From Bhargavaea beijingensis (GTDB lineage Bacteria; Bacillota; Bacilli; Bacillales_A; Planococcaceae): a stretch of 57,783 bases of DNA. Under the pieces are notes generated by a model. It worked only from the letters and a program-made list of their open reading frames with translations, had not been told where the DNA came from and made no database searches. The stretch lies in the NCBI RefSeq assembly GCF_900101985.1, contig NZ_FNAR01000016.1:1-57783 (forward strand). The letters run 5' to 3'. A program made the position numbers and the translations under genes. Below are positions 1 to 9,176 of this stretch, one piece after another (position 1 is the first letter of the stretch; each line of letters opens with the position of its first letter).

Positions 1-164
1 CCGGTTTCCCGGAGTTATCCCGATCTTACAGGCAGGTTGCCCACGTGTTACTCACCCGTCCGCCGCTGAATCAGGGGAGCAAGCTCCCCGTCATCCGCTC
101 GACTTGCATGTATTAGGCACGCCGCCAGCGTTCGTCCTGAGCCAGGATCAAACTCTCCATAAGA
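1..164 (-). rRNA. 16S ribosomal RNA, 5' end only
   Basis: On the minus strand the sequence reads from about 164 as the conserved start of 16S rRNA, with GAGTTTGATCCTGGCTCAG at 155-137 and the universal segment for growth above the V1 loop. The gene runs off the left edge of the window, so only about 164 bases are present. The mature 5' end is placed by comparison with Bacillus 16S and may be a few bases off. Confidence 0.97.
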
Positions 165-345
165 GAGTATGAGTAAGCTCATACTTTAAAGCTGGCATAT
201 CAAGTGATATGTCCGATATCATTTGTTCCGTTCTCGCCCGACGGGGTCGGGGATCGGGAACTCATTTCATCAGCGTTTTGCTGTTCAGTTTTCAAGGTTC
301 ATCGCGCCGGCCGCGTACAACTCCCGGCTGTTTGGCGACTTTTCT
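165..345 (-). other. rRNA operon leader with conserved box and hairpins
   Basis: The transcribed leader between the rrn promoters and 16S. It contains the motif CTTGAAAACTGAACAGCAAAA (minus strand, about 296-276), the typical Bacillales rRNA leader box that overlaps the NusB/NusE antitermination region. Two inverted repeats are visible: AGTATGAG-TAAG-CTCATACT at 166-185 and CATATC-AAGT-GATATG at 196-211. The first abuts the mature 16S 5' end and could take part in processing. Confidence 0.8.
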
Positions 346-374
346 ATCTTAACACCCTCTCTGAGTAGTGTCAA
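346..374 (-). promoter_or_regulatory. rrn P2 promoter
   Basis: Minus strand: -35 TTGACA at 374-369, a 17-base spacer, then -10 TAAGAT at 351-346. This is a near-consensus vegetative promoter in the expected position for the downstream promoter of an rRNA operon. Confidence 0.88.
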
Positions 375-418
375 GAAGTTTTTTCGGCCGTTGGGCCCGC
401 CCCTTAAGGACAAGAACT

Positions 419-448
419 ACTATACATCATGGAGCCGGCGGAAATCAA
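419..448 (-). promoter_or_regulatory. rrn P1 promoter
   Basis: Minus strand: -35 TTGATT at 448-443, an 18-base spacer, then -10 TATAGT at 424-419, about 73 bases upstream of P2. The tandem arrangement is normal for Bacillales rrn operons. The -35 box overlaps the stop codon of the EamA transporter gene, so the rRNA promoter begins inside the preceding gene. Confidence 0.75.
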
Positions 449-1356
449 CCCCCTTTTCCAAGAAAGAGTTTTCTGATTTTCCGCCCGTCCAATACAAACA
501 ATGTGATTCCGGCCAAAACAATAAGTCCGCCTGCGATTTGCGTCGGAATCAGGGCTTCGTTGAAGATGTAATACGCCAGCACTGCTGCCCCTACAGGCTC
601 AAACAGGATGGCGATCGATATGACATTCGTACTTACATAGCGGAGCGACCAATTAAACAGCGTATGGCCGAACAGGTTGGGCAGGATGGCGAGCATCGCG
701 AACCAAAACCAGTCCGTCGCCGGGTATGGGCCGAACTTCTCCCCTACAGCAATCACATAGATGAAAATCGCTACAGTGCTGACGCTGTAAACGATGAACG
801 TATAGGTAATGAGGGAAATCCTCTGCCTGACGTCCTGACCGAACAACAGATAACCGGTGATGAGTGCGCAGGCAGCCAGCGCCAGCATGTCACCGAAAAA
901 GGCTTCCCCGCCGAGCCGGAAATCTCCCCAGCTGATGAGGACACTCCCCCCGATTGCAATCAGTCCCGACAGGATGATCTTTGCTGAAAGCTTCTCTTTA
1001 AAGAAAAGATAAGTACCCGCGAAAGCAAAGATCGGCTGAAGGGTCACAAGGACCGTTGAGCTTGCCACCGATGTGTAATTCAGCGATTCAAACCATAGAA
1101 TAAAATGAAACGCCAAAAACACACCTGCAATCACCGAAAAAATCCAGTCTCTTCTCGAAATGAGCTTTACTTCATGCCTGTACTTAAGTAAAAAGGCCGG
1201 TGCCATGACAAGAACCGAAAACAGCATCCGGTAAAATGCGGTTACTCCCGCATCCGCAGAGACCAACTTAACGAAAATGGCCGAGAAAGCCAGGGTAATG
1301 ACGCCGATCATGATCGGTATGTACGGATGGATTGATGGTTTGTCCACTTTGTGCAT
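445..1356 (-). CDS. EamA/DMT family transporter
   Basis: A 303-residue membrane protein with about ten hydrophobic segments in two repeated halves, as in drug/metabolite transporters of the EamA family. The N-terminal half starts near residue 13 and the second EamA repeat covers roughly residues 155-290. The substrate cannot be told from sequence; relatives export metabolites, amino acids or drugs. The ATG at 1356 follows an AGAGAGAAG ribosome site. It is transcribed towards the rRNA operon, and no terminator is visible between them; the rrn P1 promoter overlaps its stop codon. Confidence 0.88.
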   Translation of the reverse strand: MHKVDKPSIHPYIPIMIGVITLAFSAIFVKLVSADAGVTAFYRMLFSVLVMAPAFLLKYRHEVKLISRRDWIFSVIAGVFLAFHFILWFESLNYTSVASSTVLVTLQPIFAFAGTYLFFKEKLSAKIILSGLIAIGGSVLISWGDFRLGGEAFFGDMLALAACALITGYLLFGQDVRQRISLITYTFIVYSVSTVAIFIYVIAVGEKFGPYPATDWFWFAMLAILPNLFGHTLFNWSLRYVSTNVISIAILFEPVGAAVLAYYIFNEALIPTQIAGGLIVLAGITLFVLDGRKIRKLFLGKGG

Positions 1357-1476
1357 CTTCTCTCTTGTTTATAATGTCTCTTCCGGCGTTTCGCGGCGGT
1401 CCAGGAAGTGAATACAGATTATAGCCTAACAGAATTGGCTCCGTCTGCCCATAGCCGACCGAAAAGGGGGAATCAT

Positions 1477-2205
1477 ATGGACTACTTGCTCGGTTCACCT
1501 CTATTGGAGACCGGTGTCTTCTTCAAACTGGGCTTTTCAGGGCTGCTCAGCCTGGTCATCGGCATTGAACGGGAGCTAAAGCGAAAACCGGTCGGACTCA
1601 AAACGAGCGTCGTCATCGCAACGTTCAGTTGCCTCCTGACCATTATTTCAATTGAGACCGCCTACTCCACACCCGCTCGCCACGACATCAATATTACAAT
1701 GGACCCGCTACGGCTGGCTGCACAGATTGTCAGCGGCATCGGTTTTCTCGGTGCAGGCGTCATCCTGAAACGGGACAACGACAATATCACCGGCCTGACA
1801 ACCGCTGCGATGATCTGGGGAGCCGCCGGCATCGGAATTGCCGTAGGAGCAGGCTTCTACATCGAAGCGGCAGTGGCCGTCGCCATTGTCATGATCGGAG
1901 TGGAGTTCCTCCCTCCGCTCATGAATATCGTGGGACCGAAAAGACTGCGGGTCAAAGAATATACGCTCGTCACGGTAGTCACCGGGATGGAAAACATCGA
2001 TCAGTTGATCTGTTGCTTGCACGAACACAGCGCCGATGCGGAAAATGTCCGTATGAAGATGATGAAAGATGAAGGATTCCCGGAGAACTCCCACGAAGTG
2101 GAGCTGAGACTTTCCGTGCAGCCGAAAGTGAACTCTTCCGAAATCTATAGTTGGCTGCATGAGCTGAATTATATCCAGACCGCAGAACTGATCGCAACAC
2201 AATAA
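1477..2205 (+). CDS. MgtC/SapB family membrane protein
   Basis: A 242-residue protein. Four to five membrane segments lie in the first 150 residues and carry the MgtC/SapB signature (IGIERELKRKPVGLKTS near residue 27, then GFLGAGVILKRDN and GLTTAAMIWGAAGIGIAVG). The cytosolic C-terminus (about 155-242) resembles the ACT-like domain seen in this family. Relatives affect magnesium homeostasis or membrane potential; no substrate can be assigned. I chose ATG 1477, which follows AAAAGGGGG at 1462-1470, over an upstream start 23 codons earlier. Thirteen bases separate it from the downstream CDF gene, so the two are probably co-transcribed. Confidence 0.9.
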   Translation: MDYLLGSPLLETGVFFKLGFSGLLSLVIGIERELKRKPVGLKTSVVIATFSCLLTIISIETAYSTPARHDINITMDPLRLAAQIVSGIGFLGAGVILKRDNDNITGLTTAAMIWGAAGIGIAVGAGFYIEAAVAVAIVMIGVEFLPPLMNIVGPKRLRVKEYTLVTVVTGMENIDQLICCLHEHSADAENVRMKMMKDEGFPENSHEVELRLSVQPKVNSSEIYSWLHELNYIQTAELIATQ

Positions 2206-2218
2206 CCGGAGGTGCACA

Positions 2219-3220
2219 ATGAACGATTTTTGGAAACTTCTGAAGCAGGGCAACAAGCCTTCTCTGCTTGCAGCCATCGTAAACACATTTATCGCCATAA
2301 TGAAAGGCGCAGGTTTTCTATTCACCGGAAATGTGGCACTCTTTGCCGAGACCATGCATTCATTCGGCGATGCGGCCAACCAGTACTTTGTCTACATCGG
2401 TTCGGCGCTCTCGAAGAAAGCACCGACTCCGCGCTTTCCAAACGGGTTTGGCAGGATTGTCAACCTGGTATGCCTGTTTGCCGTTGTCATCGTCGGCATC
2501 ATGGCCTATGAGACGGTCAAAGAAGGCTGGCATCATATCTTCCACCCGGGAGAATCCACCGGTTTCTGGATCAGTTTCAGCATTCTCCTGATCGCGACAC
2601 TTCTTGAGTTCTTCGTCCTCTATAAGGCAGGCAAAGAAATCCTGCACGATGCCGGCATCCAAGGCGGACCGCTCGCCCCGGTCATAACCAGCTTCGCTAA
2701 TCTGAAATATGCGCGCCCTGCGACAAAACTGGTCTTTATGGAAGATACCGTTGCGACGGCCGGCGGTCTTCTTGCCCTCATTGCTGTTGTACTGGCGAAG
2801 CTTTTCGGACTTGACTGGACCGAAGGTGTCGCATCCATTCTGATCGGCGCCATGATGTTCTATGTGGTCGGCATCATCTTCCTTGAAAACGCACGTGGGG
2901 CAATCGGAGAAACGGATGAGGAGATGTTGAACCACATCGCCTATCTTTTGGCGGAAGATAAAGATGTACGGGACCTTCAGAAAGTCGAAGTGATCAAAGA
3001 AGGCGAATCCTTGCACGTGGAGATTGTTGCTGAAGTCGACAAAACACTCTCTTTTGAAAAGGTGGATGACATCCGTGACCGGCTTCTCGATCTGATCGCA
3101 AGCCAGAAAAATGTGGCAGATGTCACCATCTCCTTTGATGAGGATGACGGGATAAAAACTTGGAAACGTGACGGGCTTGGTGTTCGGCCGACACGGGAAG
3201 ATTTAAAAAAACTACATTAA
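2219..3220 (+). CDS. Cation diffusion facilitator (CDF) transporter
   Basis: A 333-residue divalent-cation/proton antiporter of the CDF family, probably exporting zinc, iron or manganese. Residues 1-210 hold the transmembrane domain. ALFAETMHSFGDAANQ (about 41-56) carries the His-x3-Asp metal site of helix 2, and a second acidic site lies near FMEDTVATAGG. The C-terminal cytosolic domain (about 225-310) is the alpha/beta regulatory domain of the family. A GGAGGT site precedes the ATG. It is likely in one operon with the MgtC-like gene, and the unit ends at the palindrome at 3220-3261. Confidence 0.9.
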   Translation: MNDFWKLLKQGNKPSLLAAIVNTFIAIMKGAGFLFTGNVALFAETMHSFGDAANQYFVYIGSALSKKAPTPRFPNGFGRIVNLVCLFAVVIVGIMAYETVKEGWHHIFHPGESTGFWISFSILLIATLLEFFVLYKAGKEILHDAGIQGGPLAPVITSFANLKYARPATKLVFMEDTVATAGGLLALIAVVLAKLFGLDWTEGVASILIGAMMFYVVGIIFLENARGAIGETDEEMLNHIAYLLAEDKDVRDLQKVEVIKEGESLHVEIVAEVDKTLSFEKVDDIRDRLLDLIASQKNVADVTISFDEDDGIKTWKRDGLGVRPTREDLKKLH

Positions 3221-3261
3221 ACATAAAGATGCCGGGTCCATGGACCCGGCATCTTTATGTT
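3220..3261. terminator. Bidirectional terminator (42-bp perfect palindrome)
   Basis: A perfect 42-base palindrome, two uninterrupted 21-base arms with no loop bases. It lies between the convergent CDF gene (plus) and alcohol dehydrogenase gene (minus) and overlaps both stop codons. The arms end in TTTATGTT on each strand, so it can terminate both transcripts. Confidence 0.88.
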
Positions 3262-4429
3262 ACAGGCTGTTATTCAGGATGGTTTCAACCTCTTCCTTTT
3301 CTAAGGAGGCGAATTGGCCAACCGGAGTGCCGGAATATGATTTTTCAGCCATCAGGACAATGTTCGTATCGTCGATTCCATAGTCGGCCAGACGCTCCGG
3401 CGCACCGAGGGACGTCCAGAATCTGCGGAGCCGGCTGACGCCTTCCAACGCAGTTTCCTCGGTTGTCTTTCCTTCAGGTTCGACGCCGAACACATTGACC
3501 GCCAATTGGGCAAAACGCTCCGGACGGGTTCCTTTGAGGATATTGTAGGTCATCCATTCCGGGAAGAGAATTGCCAATCCGCCTGCATGAGGAATATCGT
3601 AGATGGCAGAAACCGCATGCTCGATATTATGCGTTCCCCAGTCCCCTCTGTAGCCCATCTCCAGAAACTTGTTCAATGCGATGGTTCCCGCAAACATAAT
3701 CGTCCCGCGGTGTTCTGTGTTTCCCAGATCTTCCATCAACTTCGGTGCCGTGCGGATAATGGCTCTCAGCACACCTTCACACATTTCATCCTGTACCGGT
3801 GTGTTGACCGCATTGTTGAAATATTGTTCAAAAATATGGGACATCATATCCACAATCCCGTAGACAGTCTGATCCTTCGGCACACTGGCCGTATAGGACG
3901 GATCCAGAATAGAGAATTTCGGGAAATTCAGCGGGCCGCCCCAGCCATACTTTTCTTGTGTCTCTTCATTCGTGATGACCGATCCTGCGTTCATCTCGGA
4001 ACCTGTCGCAGCAAGCGTCAGGACGACACCGATCGGCAATGCCTCTTCGGCGATGGCTTTTCGGGTGACAAGATCCCATGCATCGCCGTCGTATTTCGCT
4101 GCGCTCGCAATCAGTTTAGAGCAGTCGATGACCGATCCCCCGCCTACAGCAAGCACGATGTCAATCCCCTGCTCTTTGCAAATGGCAGCGCCTTTCTCGG
4201 CAGTTGTCACGCGGGGGTTCGGGTCAACACCCGACAATTCGTGGACCTCGGCACCGATTTCTCCGAGCACTCGCATCACATCGTCGTAGACGCCATTGCG
4301 CTTGATGCTGCCCCCACCGTAGACGAGCAACACTTTCTTGCCGTACTGGGAAAGTTCCTTTTTCAGCGTTTCGATCTGGCCTTCCCCGAAAATCAGCTTT
4401 GTCGGGTTTTGGAAAGTGAATGAGTTCAT
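3260..4429 (-). CDS. yugJ: Iron-containing alcohol dehydrogenase (butanol dehydrogenase type)
   Basis: A 389-residue group III alcohol dehydrogenase matching B. subtilis YugJ, an NAD(P)H-dependent butanol dehydrogenase. The N-terminal Rossmann-like domain holds [14 protein letters not shown] (about 33-46) and the GGGSVID nucleotide-binding loop (about 96-102). The helical C-terminal domain provides iron ligands, including DMMSHIFE near 194-198 and later histidines in THNIEHAV and IPHAGG. It would reduce aldehydes such as butanal or act on related alcohols. The next gene, yuzA, is divergent, which is also a B. subtilis neighbour. Confidence 0.92.
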   Translation of the reverse strand: MNSFTFQNPTKLIFGEGQIETLKKELSQYGKKVLLVYGGGSIKRNGVYDDVMRVLGEIGAEVHELSGVDPNPRVTTAEKGAAICKEQGIDIVLAVGGGSVIDCSKLIASAAKYDGDAWDLVTRKAIAEEALPIGVVLTLAATGSEMNAGSVITNEETQEKYGWGGPLNFPKFSILDPSYTASVPKDQTVYGIVDMMSHIFEQYFNNAVNTPVQDEMCEGVLRAIIRTAPKLMEDLGNTEHRGTIMFAGTIALNKFLEMGYRGDWGTHNIEHAVSAIYDIPHAGGLAILFPEWMTYNILKGTRPERFAQLAVNVFGVEPEGKTTEETALEGVSRLRRFWTSLGAPERLADYGIDDTNIVLMAEKSYSGTPVGQFASLEKEEVETILNNSL

Positions 4430-4552
4430 TTGTTCGCCTCCTCACCTATATTTTCGCATGAATAACCGCTGTTTTCCATTGTTCTGTCACCTATCGGACG
4501 CATAAACCTTGTATTTCGCGTCCATCCTATTGGATGAGGAGGTGGTTCCATC

Positions 4553-4825
4553 ATGGAAACTTTCCGTAGAATCGCTCTTGCCCTCACCATCATCGGGGCC
4601 CTCAACTGGGGTCTGGAAGCGCTGATGGGATTTGACGTCGTCGCCGATCTGGCTGGCGGCAGGGATACCCTGATTGCCCGGCTGATCTATGGGATCATTG
4701 CACTTGCAGGCATTGTGAGTCTCGGCTACCTGTTCAGGGATGAGCCGGCGCGGCATCAGCGGATTGAGCAGGACGAGTACGAATGGCAGACACGTCCGCC
4801 GACAGGAATGATGGAAGAGAAATAA
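4553..4825 (+). CDS. yuzA: DUF378 membrane protein, YuzA-like
   Basis: A 90-residue protein with two membrane segments (about 8-27 and 42-60) and the family motif ALTIIGALNWGL near residue 10. The charged C-terminal tail is probably cytosolic. DUF378 proteins have no known function. GAGGAGGT lies seven to eight bases before the ATG. It is divergent from yugJ, as in B. subtilis. A strong terminator follows at 4830. Confidence 0.87.
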   Translation: METFRRIALALTIIGALNWGLEALMGFDVVADLAGGRDTLIARLIYGIIALAGIVSLGYLFRDEPARHQRIEQDEYEWQTRPPTGMMEEK

Positions 4826-4829
4826 AAAA

Positions 4830-4856
4830 GGACCGTCCCCTAGCCGGGGACGGTCC
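4830..4856. terminator. Bidirectional terminator
   Basis: GGACCGTCCCC and GGGGACGGTCC form an 11-bp perfect stem with a five-base loop. On the minus strand it is followed by CTTTTTTAT, making a strong terminator for the yuzA side read from the dehydrogenase strand's opposite neighbour and, for plus transcripts, a weaker U-tract (TGTCTTGTT). It sits between the convergent yuzA and glutamate dehydrogenase genes. Confidence 0.82.
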
Positions 4857-4868
4857 TGTCTTGTTACC

Positions 4869-6113
4869 TCACGCCCAGCCGCGGAAACGGGCAGCTTCAG
4901 CGGTTCTGCGGATGCCGACCATGTATGCAGCGAGACGCATATCAATGTTTCGGGATTTTGCAGTATTGTAGACATTTTCAAATGCCTCGGTCATCTTCTG
5001 ATAAAGCTTATCGTGGATTTCTTCCTCTGTCCAGTAGTAGCCTTGGTTGTTCTGCACCCACTCGAAGTAGGAGACTGTGACGCCGCCTGCGCTTGCAAGA
5101 ACGTCCGGTACGAGGAAGATGCCGCGTTCCGTCATGATTTTTGTAGCTTCGGAAGTGGAAGCCCCGTTGGCCGCTTCAACGACAATTTTAGCCTTGATGT
5201 CGTGAGCATTGCCCTCATGCAATTGATTTTCGAGTGCTGCAGGAACGAGGATATCGCAGTCGAGCTTGAACATTTCATCGTTTGTGATTGTGTCCTCAAA
5301 CAGAGTCGTCACCGTACCGAAGCTGTCGCGGCGGTCCAGAAGATAGTCGATATCCAGGCCATCCGGGTTGTGAAGTGCTCCGTACGCATCCGAAATCGCA
5401 ATGACTTTTGCGCCGGCGTCGTGGAGGAACTTGGACAGGTAGCTTCCGGCATTGCCGAAGCCCTGGATGATGACACGTGCGCCTTCGACTTCAATGCCGA
5501 TACGCTTCGCCGCTTCACGGATCGAGATGATGACGCCCTCTGCAGTTGCACGGTCACGGCCCTGCGAACCGCCGAGTACGATCGGCTTGCCCGTGATGAA
5601 CCCTGGGGAGTTGAACTCGTCAATGCGGCTGTACTCGTCCATCATCCATGCCATGATCTGTGCGTTGGTCATGACGTCGGGTGCAGGGATGTCCTTTGCA
5701 GGCCCCATGATCTGGCTGAGCGCGCGGACATATCCGCGGCTCAGGCGTTCGAGTTCGCCCATGGACATTTCGCGGGGATCGCAGATGATGCCGCCCTTGC
5801 CTCCGCCATATGGAAGGTCGACGATGCCGGCTTTCATTGTCATCCACATCGACAGCGCACGGACTTCATCCGCCGTCACGCCCGGGTGGAAACGCACGCC
5901 GCCTTTTGTCGGGCCGACTGCGTCGTTGTGCTGTGCACGGTAACCCGTAAAGACTTTGACTTTTCCATCATCCATTCGGATCGGAATCCGGACTTCGGTC
6001 ATGCGGATCGGCTCTTTCAGCAGCTCGTACATGCCCTCATCATAGCCCAATTTATCCAGCGCTTCATGAATTACTTTTTGTGTGGAGGTAACAAGATTTG
6101 TGTTCTCGCTCAT
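4869..6113 (-). CDS. rocG: NAD-dependent glutamate dehydrogenase (RocG/GudB type)
   Basis: A 414-residue enzyme for glutamate + NAD to 2-oxoglutarate + ammonia, the last step of arginine and proline breakdown. Visible are the substrate region GPTKGGVRFHP (about 67-77), the catalytic lysine in LPYGGGKGG (about 100-108), PAPDV near 145, and the dinucleotide site GFGNAGS (about 215-221). The reading frame is full length. Its place beside rocD and rocA favours the RocG role over GudB, although the sequence alone cannot separate them. A TACAAT -10-like box lies upstream near 6157-6162, but I see no convincing -35. Confidence 0.92.
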   Translation of the reverse strand: MSENTNLVTSTQKVIHEALDKLGYDEGMYELLKEPIRMTEVRIPIRMDDGKVKVFTGYRAQHNDAVGPTKGGVRFHPGVTADEVRALSMWMTMKAGIVDLPYGGGKGGIICDPREMSMGELERLSRGYVRALSQIMGPAKDIPAPDVMTNAQIMAWMMDEYSRIDEFNSPGFITGKPIVLGGSQGRDRATAEGVIISIREAAKRIGIEVEGARVIIQGFGNAGSYLSKFLHDAGAKVIAISDAYGALHNPDGLDIDYLLDRRDSFGTVTTLFEDTITNDEMFKLDCDILVPAALENQLHEGNAHDIKAKIVVEAANGASTSEATKIMTERGIFLVPDVLASAGGVTVSYFEWVQNNQGYYWTEEEIHDKLYQKMTEAFENVYNTAKSRNIDMRLAAYMVGIRRTAEAARFRGWA

Positions 6114-6215
6114 GGTATTGATTCGCCTCTTTAAATCATATTAGGATGCTCGGCAACATTGTAACATAAATCAACGGTTCAGTGTCGACTCAAGTTTACG
6201 TTTATGCATAACAGA

Positions 6216-7409
6216 TCAAGCCGCAAATACTTCACGAATTTTGCCGAGTGCCCAGTCAAGCTCTTCTTTGGAAATGACGAGCGGTGGAGCAAAACGGATG
6301 ACCGTATCATGCGTTTCCTTGCAGAGAAGGCCGAGCTCTTTCAGTTTCTCGCAGTAAGGACGCGCTTCGGTATGCAGTTCGACACCGATGAAGAGCCCGC
6401 GTCCGCGCACTTCCTTGATGTCTGTGTTGTCGATTTTGCGCAGTTCGGCCATAAAGTATTCGCCGAGTTCGAGCGCCTTGTCCGCCAGGTTCTCTTCCTC
6501 AAGCACCTCGATGGATGCGATCGACACCGCGCAGGCCATCGGATTCCCGCCGAATGTGGAACCATGGGATCCCGGATTGAACACACCAAGGACCTCCTTG
6601 TCTGCAGCCACACAGGAAATCGGGAACACCCCGCCCCCGAGCGCTTTTCCGAGGATATACATATCCGGGTCTACATCTTCCCATTCACATGCGAACATTT
6701 TGCCTGTCCGTGCAAGACCGGCCTGGATTTCGTCCGCGATAAACAGAACATTGTTTTCCCGGCAGAATTCGCGTGCTTCTTTCAGGAACCCTTCCTTCGG
6801 AATGATGATGCCCGCTTCGCCCTGGATCGGCTCGAGGATGATGGCGGCAGTATTTTCATTGACAGCGTCTTTCAGGGCTTCAAGATCGCCATAATCGATA
6901 TGGACGATGCCCGGAAGCATTGGGCCGAAACCGCGCTGATATTCAGGATCGGATGACATCGATACAGCAGTCATCGTACGGCCGTGGAAGTTGCCGTTGC
7001 AGACGATGACTTCCGCCTTGCCTTCTTCGACACCCTTTACATCATAGGCCCAGCGGCGGGCCGCCTTGAAAGCAGTCTCGACCGCTTCCGCCCCCGTATT
7101 CATCGGCAGGACCATTCCTTTGCCGGTGAGGCTGCTGACTTTTTCATACCAAGGAGCCAGCTGGTCATTGTGGAAAGCACGTGACGTCAGCGTCACTTTG
7201 TCTGCCTGATCTTTCAGCGCCTGGATGATTTTCGGGTGGCGGTGACCCTGGTTTACTGCGGAATAGGCGGAAAGCATATCCATATACTCATTTCCTTCAG
7301 GATCCTTTACCCATACCCCTTTTGCTTCTGAAATGACGATCGGCAGCGGATTGTAGTTTTTCGCCCCATACTTGTCCGTCTGTTCAATGATCTGCTGTGT
7401 TTTTGTCAT
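6216..7409 (-). CDS. rocD: Ornithine--oxoacid aminotransferase
   Basis: A 397-residue class III PLP aminotransferase converting ornithine and 2-oxoglutarate to glutamate-5-semialdehyde and glutamate. The start of the fold ([19 protein letters not shown]), the cofactor region [19 protein letters not shown] and the PLP lysine in [10 protein letters not shown] are clear. I chose ATG 7409, nine bases after GGAGG at 7423-7419, over an ATG at 7418 that touches the ribosome site. It is the middle gene of rocA-rocD-rocG; the hairpin at 7433-7456 separates it from rocA. Confidence 0.94.
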   Translation of the reverse strand: MTKTQQIIEQTDKYGAKNYNPLPIVISEAKGVWVKDPEGNEYMDMLSAYSAVNQGHRHPKIIQALKDQADKVTLTSRAFHNDQLAPWYEKVSSLTGKGMVLPMNTGAEAVETAFKAARRWAYDVKGVEEGKAEVIVCNGNFHGRTMTAVSMSSDPEYQRGFGPMLPGIVHIDYGDLEALKDAVNENTAAIILEPIQGEAGIIIPKEGFLKEAREFCRENNVLFIADEIQAGLARTGKMFACEWEDVDPDMYILGKALGGGVFPISCVAADKEVLGVFNPGSHGSTFGGNPMACAVSIASIEVLEEENLADKALELGEYFMAELRKIDNTDIKEVRGRGLFIGVELHTEARPYCEKLKELGLLCKETHDTVIRFAPPLVISKEELDWALGKIREVFAA

Positions 7410-7432
7410 CCTTCTCATCCTCCCTCATGTAA

Positions 7433-7456
7433 AAGGCGGACTGAATGGTCCGCCTT
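7433..7456 (-). terminator. Hairpin between rocA and rocD
   Basis: AAGGCGGAC and GTCCGCCTT form a nine-bp stem with a six-base loop. On the minus strand only TTTT follows, and the rocD ribosome site begins a few bases later. It could be a partial terminator, an attenuator or an mRNA-stability hairpin within a rocA-rocD transcript. Confidence 0.6.
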
Positions 7457-7489
7457 AAATCATTAACCACTATCAATCTTTTTCGGCAA

Positions 7490-9034
7490 TCAGTGCATTT
7501 CCGAAACGGTCTTCGCCTGCATATGCAATGCCAGGTAGTCAGGTCCGCCTGCTTTGGAGTCGGTTCCGGACATGTTGAAACCTCCGAATGGCTGGTAGCC
7601 GACCACTGCAGCCGTGCAGCCACGGTTGAAGTAAAGGTTTCCGACATGGAAATCTTCACGCGCTTTTTCAAGGTGGAAACGGTTATTGGAGATGACCGCT
7701 CCCGTCAGACCGTAGTCAGTGTTGTTTGCGATGTCAATTGCTTCATCGAAGTCTTTCGCCTTTGCAAATGCAACAACAGGGCCGAAGATTTCTTCCTTCA
7801 TGATGCGCGCTTCCGAATCGACATCTGCAAAGATCGTCGGATTGACGAAGTACCCCTTGGAGTCGTCACCCGTGCCGCCGAGAACAAGACGACCTTCTTG
7901 CTTGCCGATCTCCACATATTCGAGAATCTTGTCATAGGAAGCTTTGTCGATGACCGGTCCCATGAAGTTGTTGTAGTCTTCCGGGTTGCCGACAGTAAGT
8001 TCTTTTGTCAGCTCTGTCACGCGGTCAAGCACTTGGTCATAGACGTCTTCCACGATGACTGCGCGCGAGCATGCCGAACACTTCTGTCCGCTGAAGCCGA
8101 ATGCGGATTTAACGATCGACTGTGCAGCCAATTCGAGGTCCGCATCATTGTCAACGACGATCGTGTCCTTGCCGCCCATCTCAGCAATGACGCGCTTGAG
8201 CCAGATCTGGCCTTCCTGGACTTTCGCCGCACGCTCGAAGATGCGCACACCAACATCACGGGAGCCTGTGAAGCTGATGAAGCGAGTTTTCGGATGATCA
8301 ACGAGGTAGTCACCGATATCACGGCTGGATCCCGGCACAAAGTTGATGACACCTGCAGGGAGGCCTGCCTGCTCCATAAGCTCAACAAACTTATAAGCGA
8401 TCACGGACGTATTGGATGCCGGCTTCAGGAGAACCGTGTTCCCAGTAACCGCAGCGGCAACCGCTGTGCCCGCCATGATGGCGAATGCAAAGTTCCAAGG
8501 CGAGATGACAACGCCGACTCCAAGCGGGATATAGCTGAAGCGGTTGTCTTCACCAGGACGCTGTGCGACGGGTACGCCGTCTTTCATCGCAATCATCTGT
8601 CGTCCGTAGTATTCGAGGAAGTCGATTCCTTCAGCCACGTCAGCATCCGCTTCCGGCCAAGGCTTGCCTGCTTCCTTGGAAAGAAGTGCCGAAAGTTCGA
8701 ATTTGCGGCGGCGTGCGATTGCTGCTGCACGGAAAAGGATGTCCGCACGGACTTCGGGCTTCACCTTGCGCCAAGTCTCAAAAGTCTCTTGTGCGACTTG
8801 CATGGCCTTTTCGGCGTGTTCTTGTGTTGCCTTAGATACATATCCGATGATTTCTTCCCGGTTGGAAGGGTTGAAGTTTTCCATTTTGTCTTCGGTGTAG
8901 ATGCGTTCTCCCCCGATGACAAGCGGAATTTCCTGACCCAGGTACTCCTTGACTATGCTGAACCCTTGCTCATATGCACGTCGGTTCTCCTCGTTCGAAA
9001 AATCCGTAAGTGGCTCGTGTTTGTAAGGAATCAA
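7490..9034 (-). CDS. rocA: 1-pyrroline-5-carboxylate (glutamate semialdehyde) dehydrogenase
   Basis: A 514-residue NAD-dependent aldehyde dehydrogenase that oxidises glutamate-gamma-semialdehyde to glutamate, the step after ornithine aminotransferase and proline dehydrogenase. The family features are present: PWNFAFAI near 169, the general-base glutamate in IAEMGGKD, and the catalytic cysteine in [12 protein letters not shown] near 320. The length equals RocA/YcgN enzymes. It is the first gene of the minus-strand roc group and is divergent from the RocR-like regulator, with 142 bases between. Confidence 0.95.
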   Translation of the reverse strand: MIPYKHEPLTDFSNEENRRAYEQGFSIVKEYLGQEIPLVIGGERIYTEDKMENFNPSNREEIIGYVSKATQEHAEKAMQVAQETFETWRKVKPEVRADILFRAAAIARRRKFELSALLSKEAGKPWPEADADVAEGIDFLEYYGRQMIAMKDGVPVAQRPGEDNRFSYIPLGVGVVISPWNFAFAIMAGTAVAAAVTGNTVLLKPASNTSVIAYKFVELMEQAGLPAGVINFVPGSSRDIGDYLVDHPKTRFISFTGSRDVGVRIFERAAKVQEGQIWLKRVIAEMGGKDTIVVDNDADLELAAQSIVKSAFGFSGQKCSACSRAVIVEDVYDQVLDRVTELTKELTVGNPEDYNNFMGPVIDKASYDKILEYVEIGKQEGRLVLGGTGDDSKGYFVNPTIFADVDSEARIMKEEIFGPVVAFAKAKDFDEAIDIANNTDYGLTGAVISNNRFHLEKAREDFHVGNLYFNRGCTAAVVGYQPFGGFNMSGTDSKAGGPDYLALHMQAKTVSEMH

Positions 9035-9176
9035 TTGAACTCCTCCTCCATTTGATGTTCGAGATGCTAAAAAAATTTGCTCTCATTTCGTTTCACACTT
9101 ATAATAATGCAAAAGATCATTGCGAATTTCAAGTCTAAATCTCTGAAAAACGCAAAAAACTAATTTGAGGTGGACC
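9035..9176. promoter_or_regulatory. rocA / RocR-like divergent control region
   Basis: This 142-base region must hold promoters for both directions. For rocA I see TTCGCA, 17 bases, TATAAG (about 9121-9093 minus strand) as a possible vegetative promoter. I do not see a convincing -24/-12 sigma-54 element (GG and GC ten bases apart in the TGGCAC-N5-TTGCA context). A GAGGTGG ribosome site precedes the regulator at 9167-9173. Confidence 0.4.

Noticed and set aside
7445-9055. A 536-codon plus-strand frame over rocA
   Set aside because: It is the antisense shadow of the well-supported aldehyde dehydrogenase; no ribosome site or known domain. The same holds for long opposite-strand frames over the glutamate dehydrogenase, mrpA, mrpD and suf genes.
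9035-9176. Sigma-54 promoter for rocA
   Set aside because: TTTTGCA occurs at a -12-like place but the GG at -24 is absent at the required spacing.
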